Part shown: piece after piece, positions 25,110 through 35,716 of the stretch
How positions within the stretch are numbered: position 1 is the first letter of the stretch
Layout of the letters: each line of letters starts with the position of its first letter
DNA from: Pigmentiphaga daeguensis
GTDB taxonomy: Bacteria; Pseudomonadota; Gammaproteobacteria; Burkholderiales; Burkholderiaceae_B
Direction: 5' to 3'
Length of the DNA stretch: 64,000 nucleotides
NCBI RefSeq assembly: GCF_039523035.1
Contig: NZ_BAAAEN010000013.1
Span: forward strand, 62,001 to 126,000
Made by a program: the position numbers and the translations under genes
Notes under the pieces: generated by a model
Databases searched by the model: none
Told to the model about the DNA's origin: nothing
The model's input: the letters and a program-made list of their open reading frames with translations, nothing else

Positions 25110-25864
25110 GACAGCACCCTTTTTTCCAGCCACCCGTAGCCCAGGTCGCAAATGGCGTAGACCAGCGATATGGCCAGCATGTAGACGACGACCGCCTCGT
25201 AGGCGCCCACGCCCGCCGCGGCGTTCATTTCCTGTCCCATGCCCGGCACCCCCAGCAGTTCGGCCGCGATCAGCGTCATCCATGCCTGGCCGATGCCGGT
25301 GCGCACGCCCGCCAGCGTGCCGGGCGCGATGGCGGGCAGCGTGATGCTGACAGCGCGCCGCCAGTAGCTGCCCTGCCCGAAGCTGCGCGCCAGTTCATAG
25401 AAGCGGGGATCGATGTTGCGAACCGCGCTGTAGGTGGCGAAGTAGTTCACCCAGAACACGCCGATGGCGATGACGAAGGCGGCGCCGGCGTGGCTGACCT
25501 TGAACCAGGCGATGGCGAACACCACCCAGGCCAGCGGCGGAATGGGCCGCAGCACGCGGGCCAGGTAGGCCTGGAACAGGTCGAAGCGCCGTATCGTCGC
25601 AGCGGCCAGGCCGACGGCGATGCCGGACACGGTGCCCAGCGCCAGGCCCCAGAAGTAATGGATGAGGCTGGAGCCGACGGCGGGCAGCAGGCGGCCCGAG
25701 GTCCATTCCTGCGCCAGCGCGTCGGGCAGCGCGAACGGATCGGGCAGCGTACCGGGATTGACCCAGCGGAACACGCCCGCCGCCTTCCACAACAGCACGA
25801 AGACGACGATGCCCGCCACGCCGTAGGCCGCGCGCACCGGCCACCCGGGATTCTTGACCATCAT
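25097..25864 (-). CDS. ABC transporter permease, SsuC/TauC type
   Basis: A 255-residue inner-membrane protein with six to seven hydrophobic segments. The cytoplasmic EAA-like loop (ELARSFGQGSYWRRAVSITLPAIAPGTLAGVRTGI, about 160-195) contacts the ATPase. The sequence PIPPLAWVVFAIAWF is typical of the sulfonate/nitrate permease group. It lies between binding protein and ATPase genes, 15 bases after the binding-protein stop. Confidence 0.92.
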   Translation of the reverse strand: MMVKNPGWPVRAAYGVAGIVVFVLLWKAAGVFRWVNPGTLPDPFALPDALAQEWTSGRLLPAVGSSLIHYFWGLALGTVSGIAVGLAAATIRRFDLFQAYLARVLRPIPPLAWVVFAIAWFKVSHAGAAFVIAIGVFWVNYFATYSAVRNIDPRFYELARSFGQGSYWRRAVSITLPAIAPGTLAGVRTGIGQAWMTLIAAELLGVPGMGQEMNAAAGVGAYEAVVVYMLAISLVYAICDLGYGWLEKRVLSWRP

Positions 25865-25879
25865 GGACGGCGCGCCGGG

Positions 25880-26893
25880 TTAGCGCTTGCCGGCGACGGC
25901 GTCATAGAAACGCGTGTCGAACAGCTTGGTCACGTCCACCGCGGGACCCTCCAGCGTGCCGGTCTCGGACTGGAACTTCTGCAGCACCAGCGTCGCCGGC
26001 ACGATGACATTGGGATCGGCCTCGAACTGCCCCTTGGAATTGCGGATCGACTTCTCGACCAGGTCCACCGGCAGGCGGCCGCCGCCCACGTATTTCTGCA
26101 CCAGGGGCGCGGCCTTGGCCGGATCGGTATCCAGCAGCCGGGTCGCCGCGACATGGGCGGCCACCAGCGACTTCACCAGTTCTGGCTTCTCGCTGATCAG
26201 CTTCTCGCGCACCAGCAGTACCGCGCCGGGCTGGCGCGGGAACAGGTCGGAGCCGCGCGCGACGACGCGGGCCTTAGGCGCGCGGGTCAGCACGGTGGTC
26301 ACGGTGGGTTCGAGGATCACGGCGCCGTCCACCGCGCCGGTCAGCAGGGTCTGCTGCATCTGCGCCTCGCCCTGGTAGATCAGCTTGAAGGACGCGGGAT
26401 CGACCTTGATGCGATTGCGCAGCCAGTATTGCAGGGCGGCCTCGGGCACCGCGCCCTTGGGATAGCTGGCGATGACGGGCTGGCGCCCCTTGTCCTTGGC
26501 GAAGCGGGAGAAGGCCGTGGCGGGATCGCCGGAGGCGAAATAGGGGGCGAGATCGCCCATGGCGACGAAGCTGACCTGTTCGACGATGTTGGAGGCGACG
26601 ACCTTGATGTCGGCGCCCTTGCCGCGCGCCACCAGGGCTGGCCCGATGCCGACGTAGGCGATGTCGAGCTGCCCCGCCAGCAGGGCCTGCACCAGCGCCG
26701 GTCCGCTCTGGAACTGGACCAGCTTGGCCGGACCGCCGTCGGCCGGCAGGGTGCCTTGCTCGCGCGCGATGAACAACTGCGCGTCGGGCAGGATGGGCAG
26801 GTAGCCGATCTCCAGCGGCGCGGCCGCCGCCGTCTGGAGAGAAGCCGAAGCGAGGCCGACGGCCAGCGCGGCGGATGCGAAGAAACGTTTCAT
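25880..26893 (-). CDS. SsuA/NMT1-like periplasmic binding protein
   Basis: A 337-residue exported protein: signal peptide to about residue 24 (TAAAA-PLEIGYLPI), then a two-lobed domain with LFIAREQGTL and FQSGPALVQALLAGQLDIAYVG, hallmarks of the nitrate/sulfonate/taurine-binding group. With the permease, ATPase and DsrE-like genes that follow it forms a complete importer, probably for a sulfonate or other organosulfur compound. No monooxygenase of the SsuD/TauD type lies next to it. Confidence 0.92.
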   Translation of the reverse strand: MKRFFASAALAVGLASASLQTAAAAPLEIGYLPILPDAQLFIAREQGTLPADGGPAKLVQFQSGPALVQALLAGQLDIAYVGIGPALVARGKGADIKVVASNIVEQVSFVAMGDLAPYFASGDPATAFSRFAKDKGRQPVIASYPKGAVPEAALQYWLRNRIKVDPASFKLIYQGEAQMQQTLLTGAVDGAVILEPTVTTVLTRAPKARVVARGSDLFPRQPGAVLLVREKLISEKPELVKSLVAAHVAATRLLDTDPAKAAPLVQKYVGGGRLPVDLVEKSIRNSKGQFEADPNVIVPATLVLQKFQSETGTLEGPAVDVTKLFDTRFYDAVAGKR

Positions 26894-27338
26894 GGTGTTC
26901 AGAACCCGGAGTGATATCGAGCAGATTCTATATATTGTATTTAAATGTTTTTGACTGACTTAACAACTAAAAGAAATAAGCTTAAGCCCCTGCCGGCGTG
27001 GTATGTTGTGCTCATCACGCACCTTCTACATGCGGCCCCGCGCCGCTCGGGAGGAGGAAAGCCGGCCTGCCAGCCAGGCCGCGCCGACCGATGGTATGAA
27101 CGCGAAGGCTCGCACAGCGCATGCTCCTGCCGGCCCGCCCACCCGGGCCGCGCGACCATGCTTCGGCCCGGGCCGCGCCGCCGCCTCCTCCAGCCTGCCG
27201 CCTACCCCTTTCGCCGTTACGCGGCCCGTCCATCCGACCGGGCCTTCAAGGCGCCATGCGGACGCCATCCGCCGCCCCGCGCGGCCGGTTGCCCCGCGCT
27301 ACCCCCTTGCGCGCCCAACCCTGGACAGCGAGTGCATC
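26894..27338. other. 445-base intergenic region, AT-rich then GC-rich leader
   Basis: Between two divergent operons. The first part (about 26920-26990) is a strongly AT-rich island likely to hold both promoters. The remaining 350 bases are GC-rich with a 7-base hairpin at 27063-27081 (CGGCCTG, 5-base loop, CAGGCCG). A frame open from 27003 joins the downstream gene, but its 112 codons are Pro/Ala/Arg low complexity. I see no gene and recognise no riboswitch. Confidence 0.6.
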
Positions 27339-30300
27339 ATGAGCGCACATCCCGTCGAGACCGTCCTGACCCTGGACGACAAATACACACGGCCGCGCGG
27401 CCGCGTCTACATGACCGGCACCCAGGCGCTGGTGCGCCTGATGCTGGCGCAGAAGCAGCGCGATGAAGCGGCCGGGCTGAACACCGCGGGCTTCGTCTCG
27501 GGCTACCGGGGCTCGCCGCTCGGGTCGGTGGACCTGGAGATGTGGAAGGCCGCCCGGCACCTGGAGGCCCATCGCATCAAGTTCGTGCCCGGGCTCAACG
27601 AGGAACTGGCGGCCACCGCGGTCTGGGGCACGCAGATGGTCAGCCTGGACGCCCGGGCCACCGCCGACGGCGTGTACGCGCTGTGGTACGGCAAGGGCCC
27701 GGGCGTGGACCGCTGCGGCGACGTGTTCAAGCACGGCAACATCGCGGGCTGCTCGCGCCATGGCGGCGTGGTGCTGGTGGCCGGCGACGACCACGCCTGC
27801 AAGTCGTCCACCCTGCCCCACCAGAGCGAACACGCGTTCATCGCGGCCATGATCCCGGTCCTGAATCCGGCGGGCGTGCGCGAGCTGATCGAGTTCGGCC
27901 TGCACGGCTATGCGATGTCGCGCTACTCCGGATGCTGGGTGGGGCTGAAAGTCGTCAGCGACACGGTGGAGTCGTCCACCTCCATGGACATCGATCCCAT
28001 GGCGGTCGACATCCGCGTGCCCGACACCTATCCCATTCCGGAAGGCGGCTTCCACATCCGCTGGCCGGACCCGCCGCTGGAACAGGAGAACCGCCTGCAG
28101 CGCGAACGCCTGTACGCGCTGCTGGAGTACGTGCGGCAGAACGGGCTGAACCGCCAGGACTGGTTCGTTCCGCGGGCCAGGCTGGGCATCGTGACCACCG
28201 GCAAGAGCTACCTGGACGTGCGCGAGGCCCTGGCCATGATGGGCATCGACGAGGAAGCCGCGCGTTCCATGGGGTTGCGGCTGCTGAAGATAGGCGTGTC
28301 CTGGCCGCTGGAGCCCGAGTGCATCTGCGAGTTCGCCGAAGGCCTGGACGAGATCCTGGTGGTCGAGGAAAAGCGCCAGATCATCGAATACCAGATCAAG
28401 GAACATCTCTACAACGCCTCCATTTCCGCCCGCCCGCGCGTGGTCGGCAAATACGACGAGACCGGAGAATGGGTGCACGTGCCGCACGACGGCATCCTGC
28501 TGTCGCCCAACGGCGAGCTGACGCCGGCCGCCATCGCCGGCGTGATCGCCTCGCGCATCGCCAAGGTGATCGGCCGCGAGGCCCTGGACGCCCGCGCGCT
28601 GCCCTACCTGGACGCGCGCAAGCCGCCGGAGGGCTACACCCGCGCGGCTCCCGGCGCGCCGCAGCGGCTGCCCTACTTCTGTTCGGGCTGCCCGCACAAC
28701 ACGTCCACCAGGGTTCCCGAGGGCTCGCGCGCGGTGGCGGGAATAGGCTGCCACTACATGGCGCAATGGATGAACCGCCATACCGAGACCTTCACGCAGA
28801 TGGGCGGCGAAGGCGCGACCTGGATCGGCCAGGCCTTCTTCACCGACACGCCCCATATCTTCGCGAACCTTGGCGACGGCACCTATACGCACTCCGGGTC
28901 CCTGGCCATCCGGGCCGCGCTCGCGGCCGGCGTGAACATCACCTACAAGATCCTCGTCAACGACGCGGTCGCCATGACCGGCGGCCAGCCTGTCGAGGGC
29001 GCGCCCACCGTGCCGCAGATCCTGCAGCAGATGGTGGCCGAGGGCGTGCCCCACATCCATCTCGTGAGCGACGAACCGGATGCGCTGCGCGAGCTTCCGG
29101 GCCTGCCGGCGGGCATCGCCATCAGCCATCGCGACCGCATGGACGACATCCAGCGCGAACTGCGCGAGAAACCCGGCGTGTCGGTCATCGTCTACGTGCA
29201 GACCTGCGCCGCCGAGAAGCGCCGCCGCCGCAAGCGCGGCAAGCTGGCCGACCCTGCGCGCCGCGTACTCATCAACGAGGAAGTCTGCGAGGGGTGCGGC
29301 GATTGCGGCGTGCAGTCGAACTGCGTGTCCATCCTGCCTCTGGAGACGCCGCTGGGCCGCAAGCGCACCATCGACCAGAGTTCGTGCAACAAGGATTTCT
29401 CGTGCGTGAAAGGGTTCTGCCCCAGCTTCGTCACGGTCGAGGGCGGCGCGCTGCGCAAGCCGGCGGCGCGGCAGGTGACATCGCCGCGGGACCTGCCGGC
29501 ACCGGACCTGCCCGGACTGGAACAGGCCTGGAACATCGTCGTGACCGGCGTGGGCGGCACCGGCGTGGTCACGATAGGCGCGCTGATGGGCATCGCCGCC
29601 CACCTCGAGGGCAAGGGCGTCATCGTGCTGGACATGGCCGGGCTGGCGCAGAAAGGCGGCGCGGTGATGTCGCACGTGCGGCTCGCCGCCACCCCCGCCG
29701 CGCTGCACGCCACGCGGGTTCCCGCCCGCCAGGCCGACGTCGTGCTGGGCTGCGACCTGATGGTCGCCTGCGGCCAGGACGCCATCGACATGATGGCCAG
29801 GACCCGCACCCGCGCGGCGCTGAACCTGGACGTATCGCCCACCGGCGCCTTTACCCAGGACCCCGACTGGCACGCCTCGCCCGAGGCCATGCTGCAACGC
29901 GTGCGCGATGCGGCCTGGCAGACCGACGCGGTGGATGCCACCGAGATCGCCACCGGCCTCCTGGGCGACGCGATCGCCACCAACGTCTTCATGCTGGGCT
30001 ATGCATGGCAGAAGGGCTGGATCCCCCTGCGCGAGGACTCGCTGATGCGGGCGATCGAACTGAACGCCACGGCCGTGGAGATGAACAAGGCCGCGTTCGC
30101 ATGGGGCCGGCAGGCCGCGCTGGACCTGCCGGCGGCCAGCGTCGCCGCCGGGCTCAAGCGGCCCGGCACGGTGGTAATGATGCCGCCCCGGCCGTACTCG
30201 CTGGATGCCCTGCTGGCCGACCGCACGCAGCGGCTCGCCCGCTACCAGAACGCCGCCTATGCCGCCCGCTACGAAACCTTCGTGCGCGAGATCGCCGCCC

Positions 30301-30875
30301 TGGAAGAGGAACGGGTCTCGGGCAACCGGCTGGCGCGCACGGTCGCGGCCAGCCTCTACAAGCTCATGGCCTACAAGGACGAGTACGAGGTCGCCCGGCT
30401 GTTCGTCGAAACCGGCTTCGCCGAACGCGTCGCGCGCCAGTTCGAAGGCGACTACCGCCTGCGCTTCCACCTGGCGCCGCCTCTGTTCGCGCGCCGGGAC
30501 GCGCACGGCCATCTGGTGAAGCAGGCCTACGGCCCATGGGTGCTGACGGCCTACAAATGGCTGGCCCGGGCGCGCCGGCTGCGCGGCACGCCTTTCGATC
30601 CGTTCGGCTACCTGCCCGAGCGGCGCGCGGAGCGGGCGGCGATCGGCGGCTACCAGGCCTTGATGCGGGAGATCGCCGCCACGCTTACTCCCGAACGCCT
30701 GCCCGTGGCGCTCGAACTGGCCCGGCTTCCGCAGGAAGTGCGCGGCTTCGGACACGTCAAGGAGGAGAACGCGCGCGTTGCCCGCATCAAGCAGGAGCGC
30801 CTGCTGGCCCGGTACGCCGAGCCCCCCGGCTCGACCTCGCCGCAGGAGCGCCGGGTCCCCCACGCCGTGGCCTGA
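27339..30875 (+). CDS. Indolepyruvate:ferredoxin oxidoreductase, fused IorA-IorB
   Basis: A 1178-residue single-chain 2-oxoacid:ferredoxin oxidoreductase, normal length for the fused proteobacterial form. It decarboxylates aryl- or branched-chain 2-oxo acids oxidatively to acyl-CoA, using thiamine diphosphate and Fe-S clusters. The N-terminal pyrimidine-binding part starts at YMTGTQALVRLML; the TDP part carries GDGTYTHSG around residue 510. An Fe-S segment has Cys650, 653, 656 and 662 (CEGCGDCGVQSNC) plus SSCNKDFSCVKGFC. The gamma domain begins at about 735 with VTGVGGTGVVTIG. Start ATG 27339 is chosen because homology-like sequence starts there. It is followed by isovaleryl-CoA dehydrogenase and MCC genes, suggesting leucine or aromatic amino-acid breakdown. 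Confidence 0.93.
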   Translation: MSAHPVETVLTLDDKYTRPRGRVYMTGTQALVRLMLAQKQRDEAAGLNTAGFVSGYRGSPLGSVDLEMWKAARHLEAHRIKFVPGLNEELAATAVWGTQMVSLDARATADGVYALWYGKGPGVDRCGDVFKHGNIAGCSRHGGVVLVAGDDHACKSSTLPHQSEHAFIAAMIPVLNPAGVRELIEFGLHGYAMSRYSGCWVGLKVVSDTVESSTSMDIDPMAVDIRVPDTYPIPEGGFHIRWPDPPLEQENRLQRERLYALLEYVRQNGLNRQDWFVPRARLGIVTTGKSYLDVREALAMMGIDEEAARSMGLRLLKIGVSWPLEPECICEFAEGLDEILVVEEKRQIIEYQIKEHLYNASISARPRVVGKYDETGEWVHVPHDGILLSPNGELTPAAIAGVIASRIAKVIGREALDARALPYLDARKPPEGYTRAAPGAPQRLPYFCSGCPHNTSTRVPEGSRAVAGIGCHYMAQWMNRHTETFTQMGGEGATWIGQAFFTDTPHIFANLGDGTYTHSGSLAIRAALAAGVNITYKILVNDAVAMTGGQPVEGAPTVPQILQQMVAEGVPHIHLVSDEPDALRELPGLPAGIAISHRDRMDDIQRELREKPGVSVIVYVQTCAAEKRRRRKRGKLADPARRVLINEEVCEGCGDCGVQSNCVSILPLETPLGRKRTIDQSSCNKDFSCVKGFCPSFVTVEGGALRKPAARQVTSPRDLPAPDLPGLEQAWNIVVTGVGGTGVVTIGALMGIAAHLEGKGVIVLDMAGLAQKGGAVMSHVRLAATPAALHATRVPARQADVVLGCDLMVACGQDAIDMMARTRTRAALNLDVSPTGAFTQDPDWHASPEAMLQRVRDAAWQTDAVDATEIATGLLGDAIATNVFMLGYAWQKGWIPLREDSLMRAIELNATAVEMNKAAFAWGRQAALDLPAASVAAGLKRPGTVVMMPPRPYSLDALLADRTQRLARYQNAAYAARYETFVREIAALEEERVSGNRLARTVAASLYKLMAYKDEYEVARLFVETGFAERVARQFEGDYRLRFHLAPPLFARRDAHGHLVKQAYGPWVLTAYKWLARARRLRGTPFDPFGYLPERRAERAAIGGYQALMREIAATLTPERLPVALELARLPQEVRGFGHVKEENARVARIKQERLLARYAEPPGSTSPQERRVPHAVA

Positions 30876-30915
30876 CACATCCTTCCCGCAGCAAGACAAG
30901 AACCGGAGAACCTCC

Positions 30916-32091
30916 ATGATCCCGCTGCCTTCCCTGGACTTCGGCGTGAACGACACCACCGAGATGCTGCGCGAGGTCGTGCGCAGCTTCGCCTCCAACG
31001 AGATCGAACCGCGCGCCGCGGCCATCGACAAGGACAACGCGTTCCCCCGGGACCTGTGGAAAAAAATGGGCGACCTCGGGCTGCACGGCATGACGGTGGG
31101 CGACGACTACGGCGGCATCGCGCTGGGCTACCTCGCGCACGTGGTGACCATGGAAGAGCTGTCGCGGGCGTCGGCCGCGGTGGGCCTGTCCTACGGGGCA
31201 CACTCCAATCTTTGCATCAACCAGTTGCACCGGCATGGCACGCCCGAGCAGAAGGCACGCCACCTGCCGCCGCTGGTCGCCGGAGATCACGTGGGCGCGC
31301 TGGCGATGAGCGAGACGACATCCGGCTCGGACGTCGTGTCCATGCGGCTGCGTGCCACGCGCAAGGGCGCACGCTTCGTGCTGAACGGCTCGAAGATGTG
31401 GATCACCAACGGCGGCGACGCCGACACCCTGATCGTCTACGCCAAGACCGACCCCGACGCCGGGCCGCACGGCATCACCGCCTTCATCGTCGAGAAAGGC
31501 TTCCCCGGCCTGGCCTTCGGCGAGAAGCTCGACAAGCTCGGCATGCGGGGCTCCAACACCTATCCCGTGTTCTTCGACGACTGCGAGGTGCCGGAGGAAA
31601 ACGTGCTGGGCGGCGTCGGCAACGGCGTGGGCGTGCTGATGAGCGGACTGGACTACGAACGCGCGGTGCTTGCCGGCGGACCGCTGGGCATCATGGCGGC
31701 CTGCATGGACGTCGTGCTGCCCTACGTGCACGAGCGCAAGCAGTTCGGACAGAGCGTGGGCGAGTTCCAGCTGATGCAGGGAAAGCTGGCCGACATGTAC
31801 ACCACCTGGCAGGCCTGCCGCGCATACGTCTACGCCGTGGCCCGCAGCTGCGACCGGCCCGGCCACGGCCGATCGCTGCGCAAGGATGCCGCGGGCGCCA
31901 TCCTGTATGCCGCCGAGAAGGCGACCTGGATGGCCGGAGAAGCCATCCAGGCGCTGGGAGGCAACGGCTACGTCAACGACTATCCGACGGGACGCCTGTG
32001 GCGCGACGCCAAGCTGTACGAGATCGGCGCGGGCACCAGCGAGATCCGGCGCATGCTGATAGGCAGGGAACTCTTCGCCGAAACCCGCTGA
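30916..32091 (+). CDS. Isovaleryl-CoA dehydrogenase-like acyl-CoA dehydrogenase
   Basis: A 391-residue FAD enzyme that oxidises isovaleryl-CoA (or a close branched acyl-CoA) to 3-methylcrotonyl-CoA, passing electrons to ETF. Family features are YGAHSNLCINQL, AMSETTSGSDVVSM, the WITNGGDADTLIVYAKT segment, and DYERAVLAGGPLGIM, with the catalytic base Glu248 placed as in isovaleryl-CoA dehydrogenases rather than at the usual C-terminal position of other acyl-CoA dehydrogenases. ATG 30916 follows CGGAGA. It lies 40 bases after the oxidoreductase and 22 bases before the carboxylase beta gene. The full liu set is not present here: no liuC, liuE or liuR. Confidence 0.93.
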   Translation: MIPLPSLDFGVNDTTEMLREVVRSFASNEIEPRAAAIDKDNAFPRDLWKKMGDLGLHGMTVGDDYGGIALGYLAHVVTMEELSRASAAVGLSYGAHSNLCINQLHRHGTPEQKARHLPPLVAGDHVGALAMSETTSGSDVVSMRLRATRKGARFVLNGSKMWITNGGDADTLIVYAKTDPDAGPHGITAFIVEKGFPGLAFGEKLDKLGMRGSNTYPVFFDDCEVPEENVLGGVGNGVGVLMSGLDYERAVLAGGPLGIMAACMDVVLPYVHERKQFGQSVGEFQLMQGKLADMYTTWQACRAYVYAVARSCDRPGHGRSLRKDAAGAILYAAEKATWMAGEAIQALGGNGYVNDYPTGRLWRDAKLYEIGAGTSEIRRMLIGRELFAETR

Positions 32092-32113
32092 CCCCTTGCC
32101 CAGGAGCCAGGCC

Positions 32114-33715
<1,602 letters not shown>

Positions 33716-33738
33716 CGCCCTTCAAGGAAAGCCCCATC

Positions 33739-35703
33739 GTGTTCGACAAGATCCTGATCGCCAATCGCGGAGAAATCGCCTGCCGGATCATGGCCACGGC
33801 CCGGCGGATGGGCGTGGCGACCGTCGCGGTGTACTCGGACGCGGATGCCGGCGCGCGGCACGTCCGGCAAGCCGACGCGGCCCGGCGCATCGGCCCCGCC
33901 CCGGCGCGCGACTCCTACCTGCGCGCGGACGCGCTGGTCGAGGCCGCGCTGGCCAGCGGCGCGCAGGCCGTCCATCCGGGCTACGGCTTCCTGTCCGAGA
34001 ACGCGGCGTTCGCCGAGGCCTGCGAACGCGCGGGCCTGGTCTTCATCGGGCCGCCCGCCGGCGCGATCCGCGCGATGGGCTCCAAGTCCGCCGCCAAGGC
34101 CCTGATGGAAAGGGCGGGCGTGCCGCTTACCCCCGGCTATCACGGCGACGACCAGGATCCCGCGCTGCTGGCCCGCGAGGCCGCCCGCATCGGCTATCCG
34201 GTGCTGATCAAGGCCAGCGCGGGCGGCGGCGGCAAGGGCATGCGCCGCGTGGACCGGGCCGAGGACTTCGATGCGGCGCTGGCCGCCTGCAAGCGCGAGG
34301 CCGTGGGGGCCTTCGGCGACGATCGCATGCTGGTCGAACGCTACGTCCTGCGCCCGCGCCACATCGAGATCCAGGTCTTCGGCGATCGCCACGGCAACAT
34401 GGTCCATCTGCTCGAGCGCGACTGCTCGGTCCAGCGCCGCCACCAGAAGGTACTGGAAGAGGCGCCCGCGCCGGGCATGACCGCCGCGCGTCGCGAGGCC
34501 ATGGGCCGGGCCGCCATCGACGCCGCGCGCGCCGTGGGCTACGTGGGCGCCGGCACGGTGGAGTTCATCGTCGATCCCGGGGGCGCCTTTTATTTCATGG
34601 AAATGAACACGCGGCTGCAGGTCGAGCATCCGGTCACGGAAATGATCACCGGGCTCGACCTGGTCGAATGGCAGTTGCGCGTGGCAAGCGGCGAACCGCT
34701 GCCGCGGGACCGCCGGCCGACGGCCCCGTCCGGCCATGCGCTGGAAGCGCGTCTTTACGCCGAGGATCCCCATCAAGGCTTCCTGCCCGCGGCGGGGCGG
34801 CTGCGGCGCTTCGTGCCGCCTCCCGCGGCCCCCTGGCTGCGCCTGGACGCGGGCGTCGACGAAGGCGACACCATCTCTTCGCACTACGATCCGATGATCG
34901 CCAAGCTCGTCGTCCATGGCGCCGATCGGCGCGAGGCACTGGCCCGCATGCGGCAGGCCTTGTCCGCCTGCCGCATCGTGGGCCTGCCCACCAATCTCGC
35001 CTTCCTGTCGCGGCTGGTCGCCACGCCCTGGTTCGAACAGGCGGACCTGGACACCGGCCTGATCGAACGCGAACACGATCGCCTGTTCGGGCCCGACGAA
35101 CCGCCGCCCCGGGAAGCGTGGCTACTGGCCGCGCTGGCCGAAATGCGGCACGTCGCCGGCACGACGCCGGCCGGTTCGCCGTGGCGCGCGGACGGCTGGC
35201 GCCTGAATGGCGACGCCGCCACGGCATTCCTGTTCGCGTGCGGCGGCTATCGCCGCGAAGTCTCGGTCAAGCCCGGGCCCGGAGGAATGATCGCCGTGCT
35301 GGACGGCTCGACGGTCTCCGTCTGCGTGCGCGGGGAAGATCCGCGACTGGAAGCGGCCCTGCCCGATCGCACGCTGCGGGCGGACGTCTACCGGGACGGG
35401 GCCCACCGCATCGTGTATTGCGACGGCTCGGCATGGACGTTCACACGGGTCGATCCGCTGCTGGCCTGGAAGCAAGGAGCAGACACCGGCGGCGCCCTGA
35501 CCGCGCCCATGCCGGGCCGGATGGCTGCGCATCTGGTGCCACCCGGCGCACGGGTAACCGCCGGCACGCCGCTGCTGGTGCTTGAAGCCATGAAGATGGA
35601 ACACACGATCGGCGCCCCGTCGGACGGGCGGGTGAAGGCCTTCCGCTTCGCGGTGGGCGACGCGGTGAACGACGGCGACGAACTGGTGGACTTCGAGACC
35701 TGA
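33739..35703 (+). CDS. 3-methylcrotonyl-CoA carboxylase, alpha (biotin carboxylase/carrier) subunit
   Basis: A 654-residue biotin-dependent carboxylase subunit. The start is GTG 33739 (preceded by AAGGAA), giving the classic VFDKILIANRGEIACRI. The biotin carboxylase domain (1-450) has the Gly-rich ATP loop KASAGGGGKGMR and MEMNTRLQVEHPVTE. The C-terminal biotinyl domain carries EAMKMEH with the biotinylated Lys619. It pairs with the beta subunit encoded 23 bases upstream. The gene normally found between them in liu operons, for methylglutaconyl-CoA hydratase, is absent. Confidence 0.94.
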   Translation: MFDKILIANRGEIACRIMATARRMGVATVAVYSDADAGARHVRQADAARRIGPAPARDSYLRADALVEAALASGAQAVHPGYGFLSENAAFAEACERAGLVFIGPPAGAIRAMGSKSAAKALMERAGVPLTPGYHGDDQDPALLAREAARIGYPVLIKASAGGGGKGMRRVDRAEDFDAALAACKREAVGAFGDDRMLVERYVLRPRHIEIQVFGDRHGNMVHLLERDCSVQRRHQKVLEEAPAPGMTAARREAMGRAAIDAARAVGYVGAGTVEFIVDPGGAFYFMEMNTRLQVEHPVTEMITGLDLVEWQLRVASGEPLPRDRRPTAPSGHALEARLYAEDPHQGFLPAAGRLRRFVPPPAAPWLRLDAGVDEGDTISSHYDPMIAKLVVHGADRREALARMRQALSACRIVGLPTNLAFLSRLVATPWFEQADLDTGLIEREHDRLFGPDEPPPREAWLLAALAEMRHVAGTTPAGSPWRADGWRLNGDAATAFLFACGGYRREVSVKPGPGGMIAVLDGSTVSVCVRGEDPRLEAALPDRTLRADVYRDGAHRIVYCDGSAWTFTRVDPLLAWKQGADTGGALTAPMPGRMAAHLVPPGARVTAGTPLLVLEAMKMEHTIGAPSDGRVKAFRFAVGDAVNDGDELVDFET

Positions 35704-35716
35704 CATGCCACCGGGT

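Noticed and set aside
25110..25283. N-terminal extension of the ABC ATPase gene
   Set aside because: It overlaps the permease, is Arg/Gly rich and unlike any ABC ATPase; GTG 25109 gives a normal-length protein.
27003..27338. N-terminal extension of the indolepyruvate oxidoreductase gene
   Set aside because: The 112 codons are Pro/Ala/Arg low complexity; family similarity starts at the ATG at 27339.
27050..27338. Riboswitch or leader-peptide attenuator before the oxidoreductase operon
   Set aside because: Hairpins exist, as expected in GC-rich DNA, but no known riboswitch core, codon run or terminator/antiterminator pair could be identified.
27246..31091. A 1281-codon minus-strand frame opposite the indolepyruvate oxidoreductase gene
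   Set aside because: No recognisable domains and shadow-type His/Arg/Gly/Ala composition.
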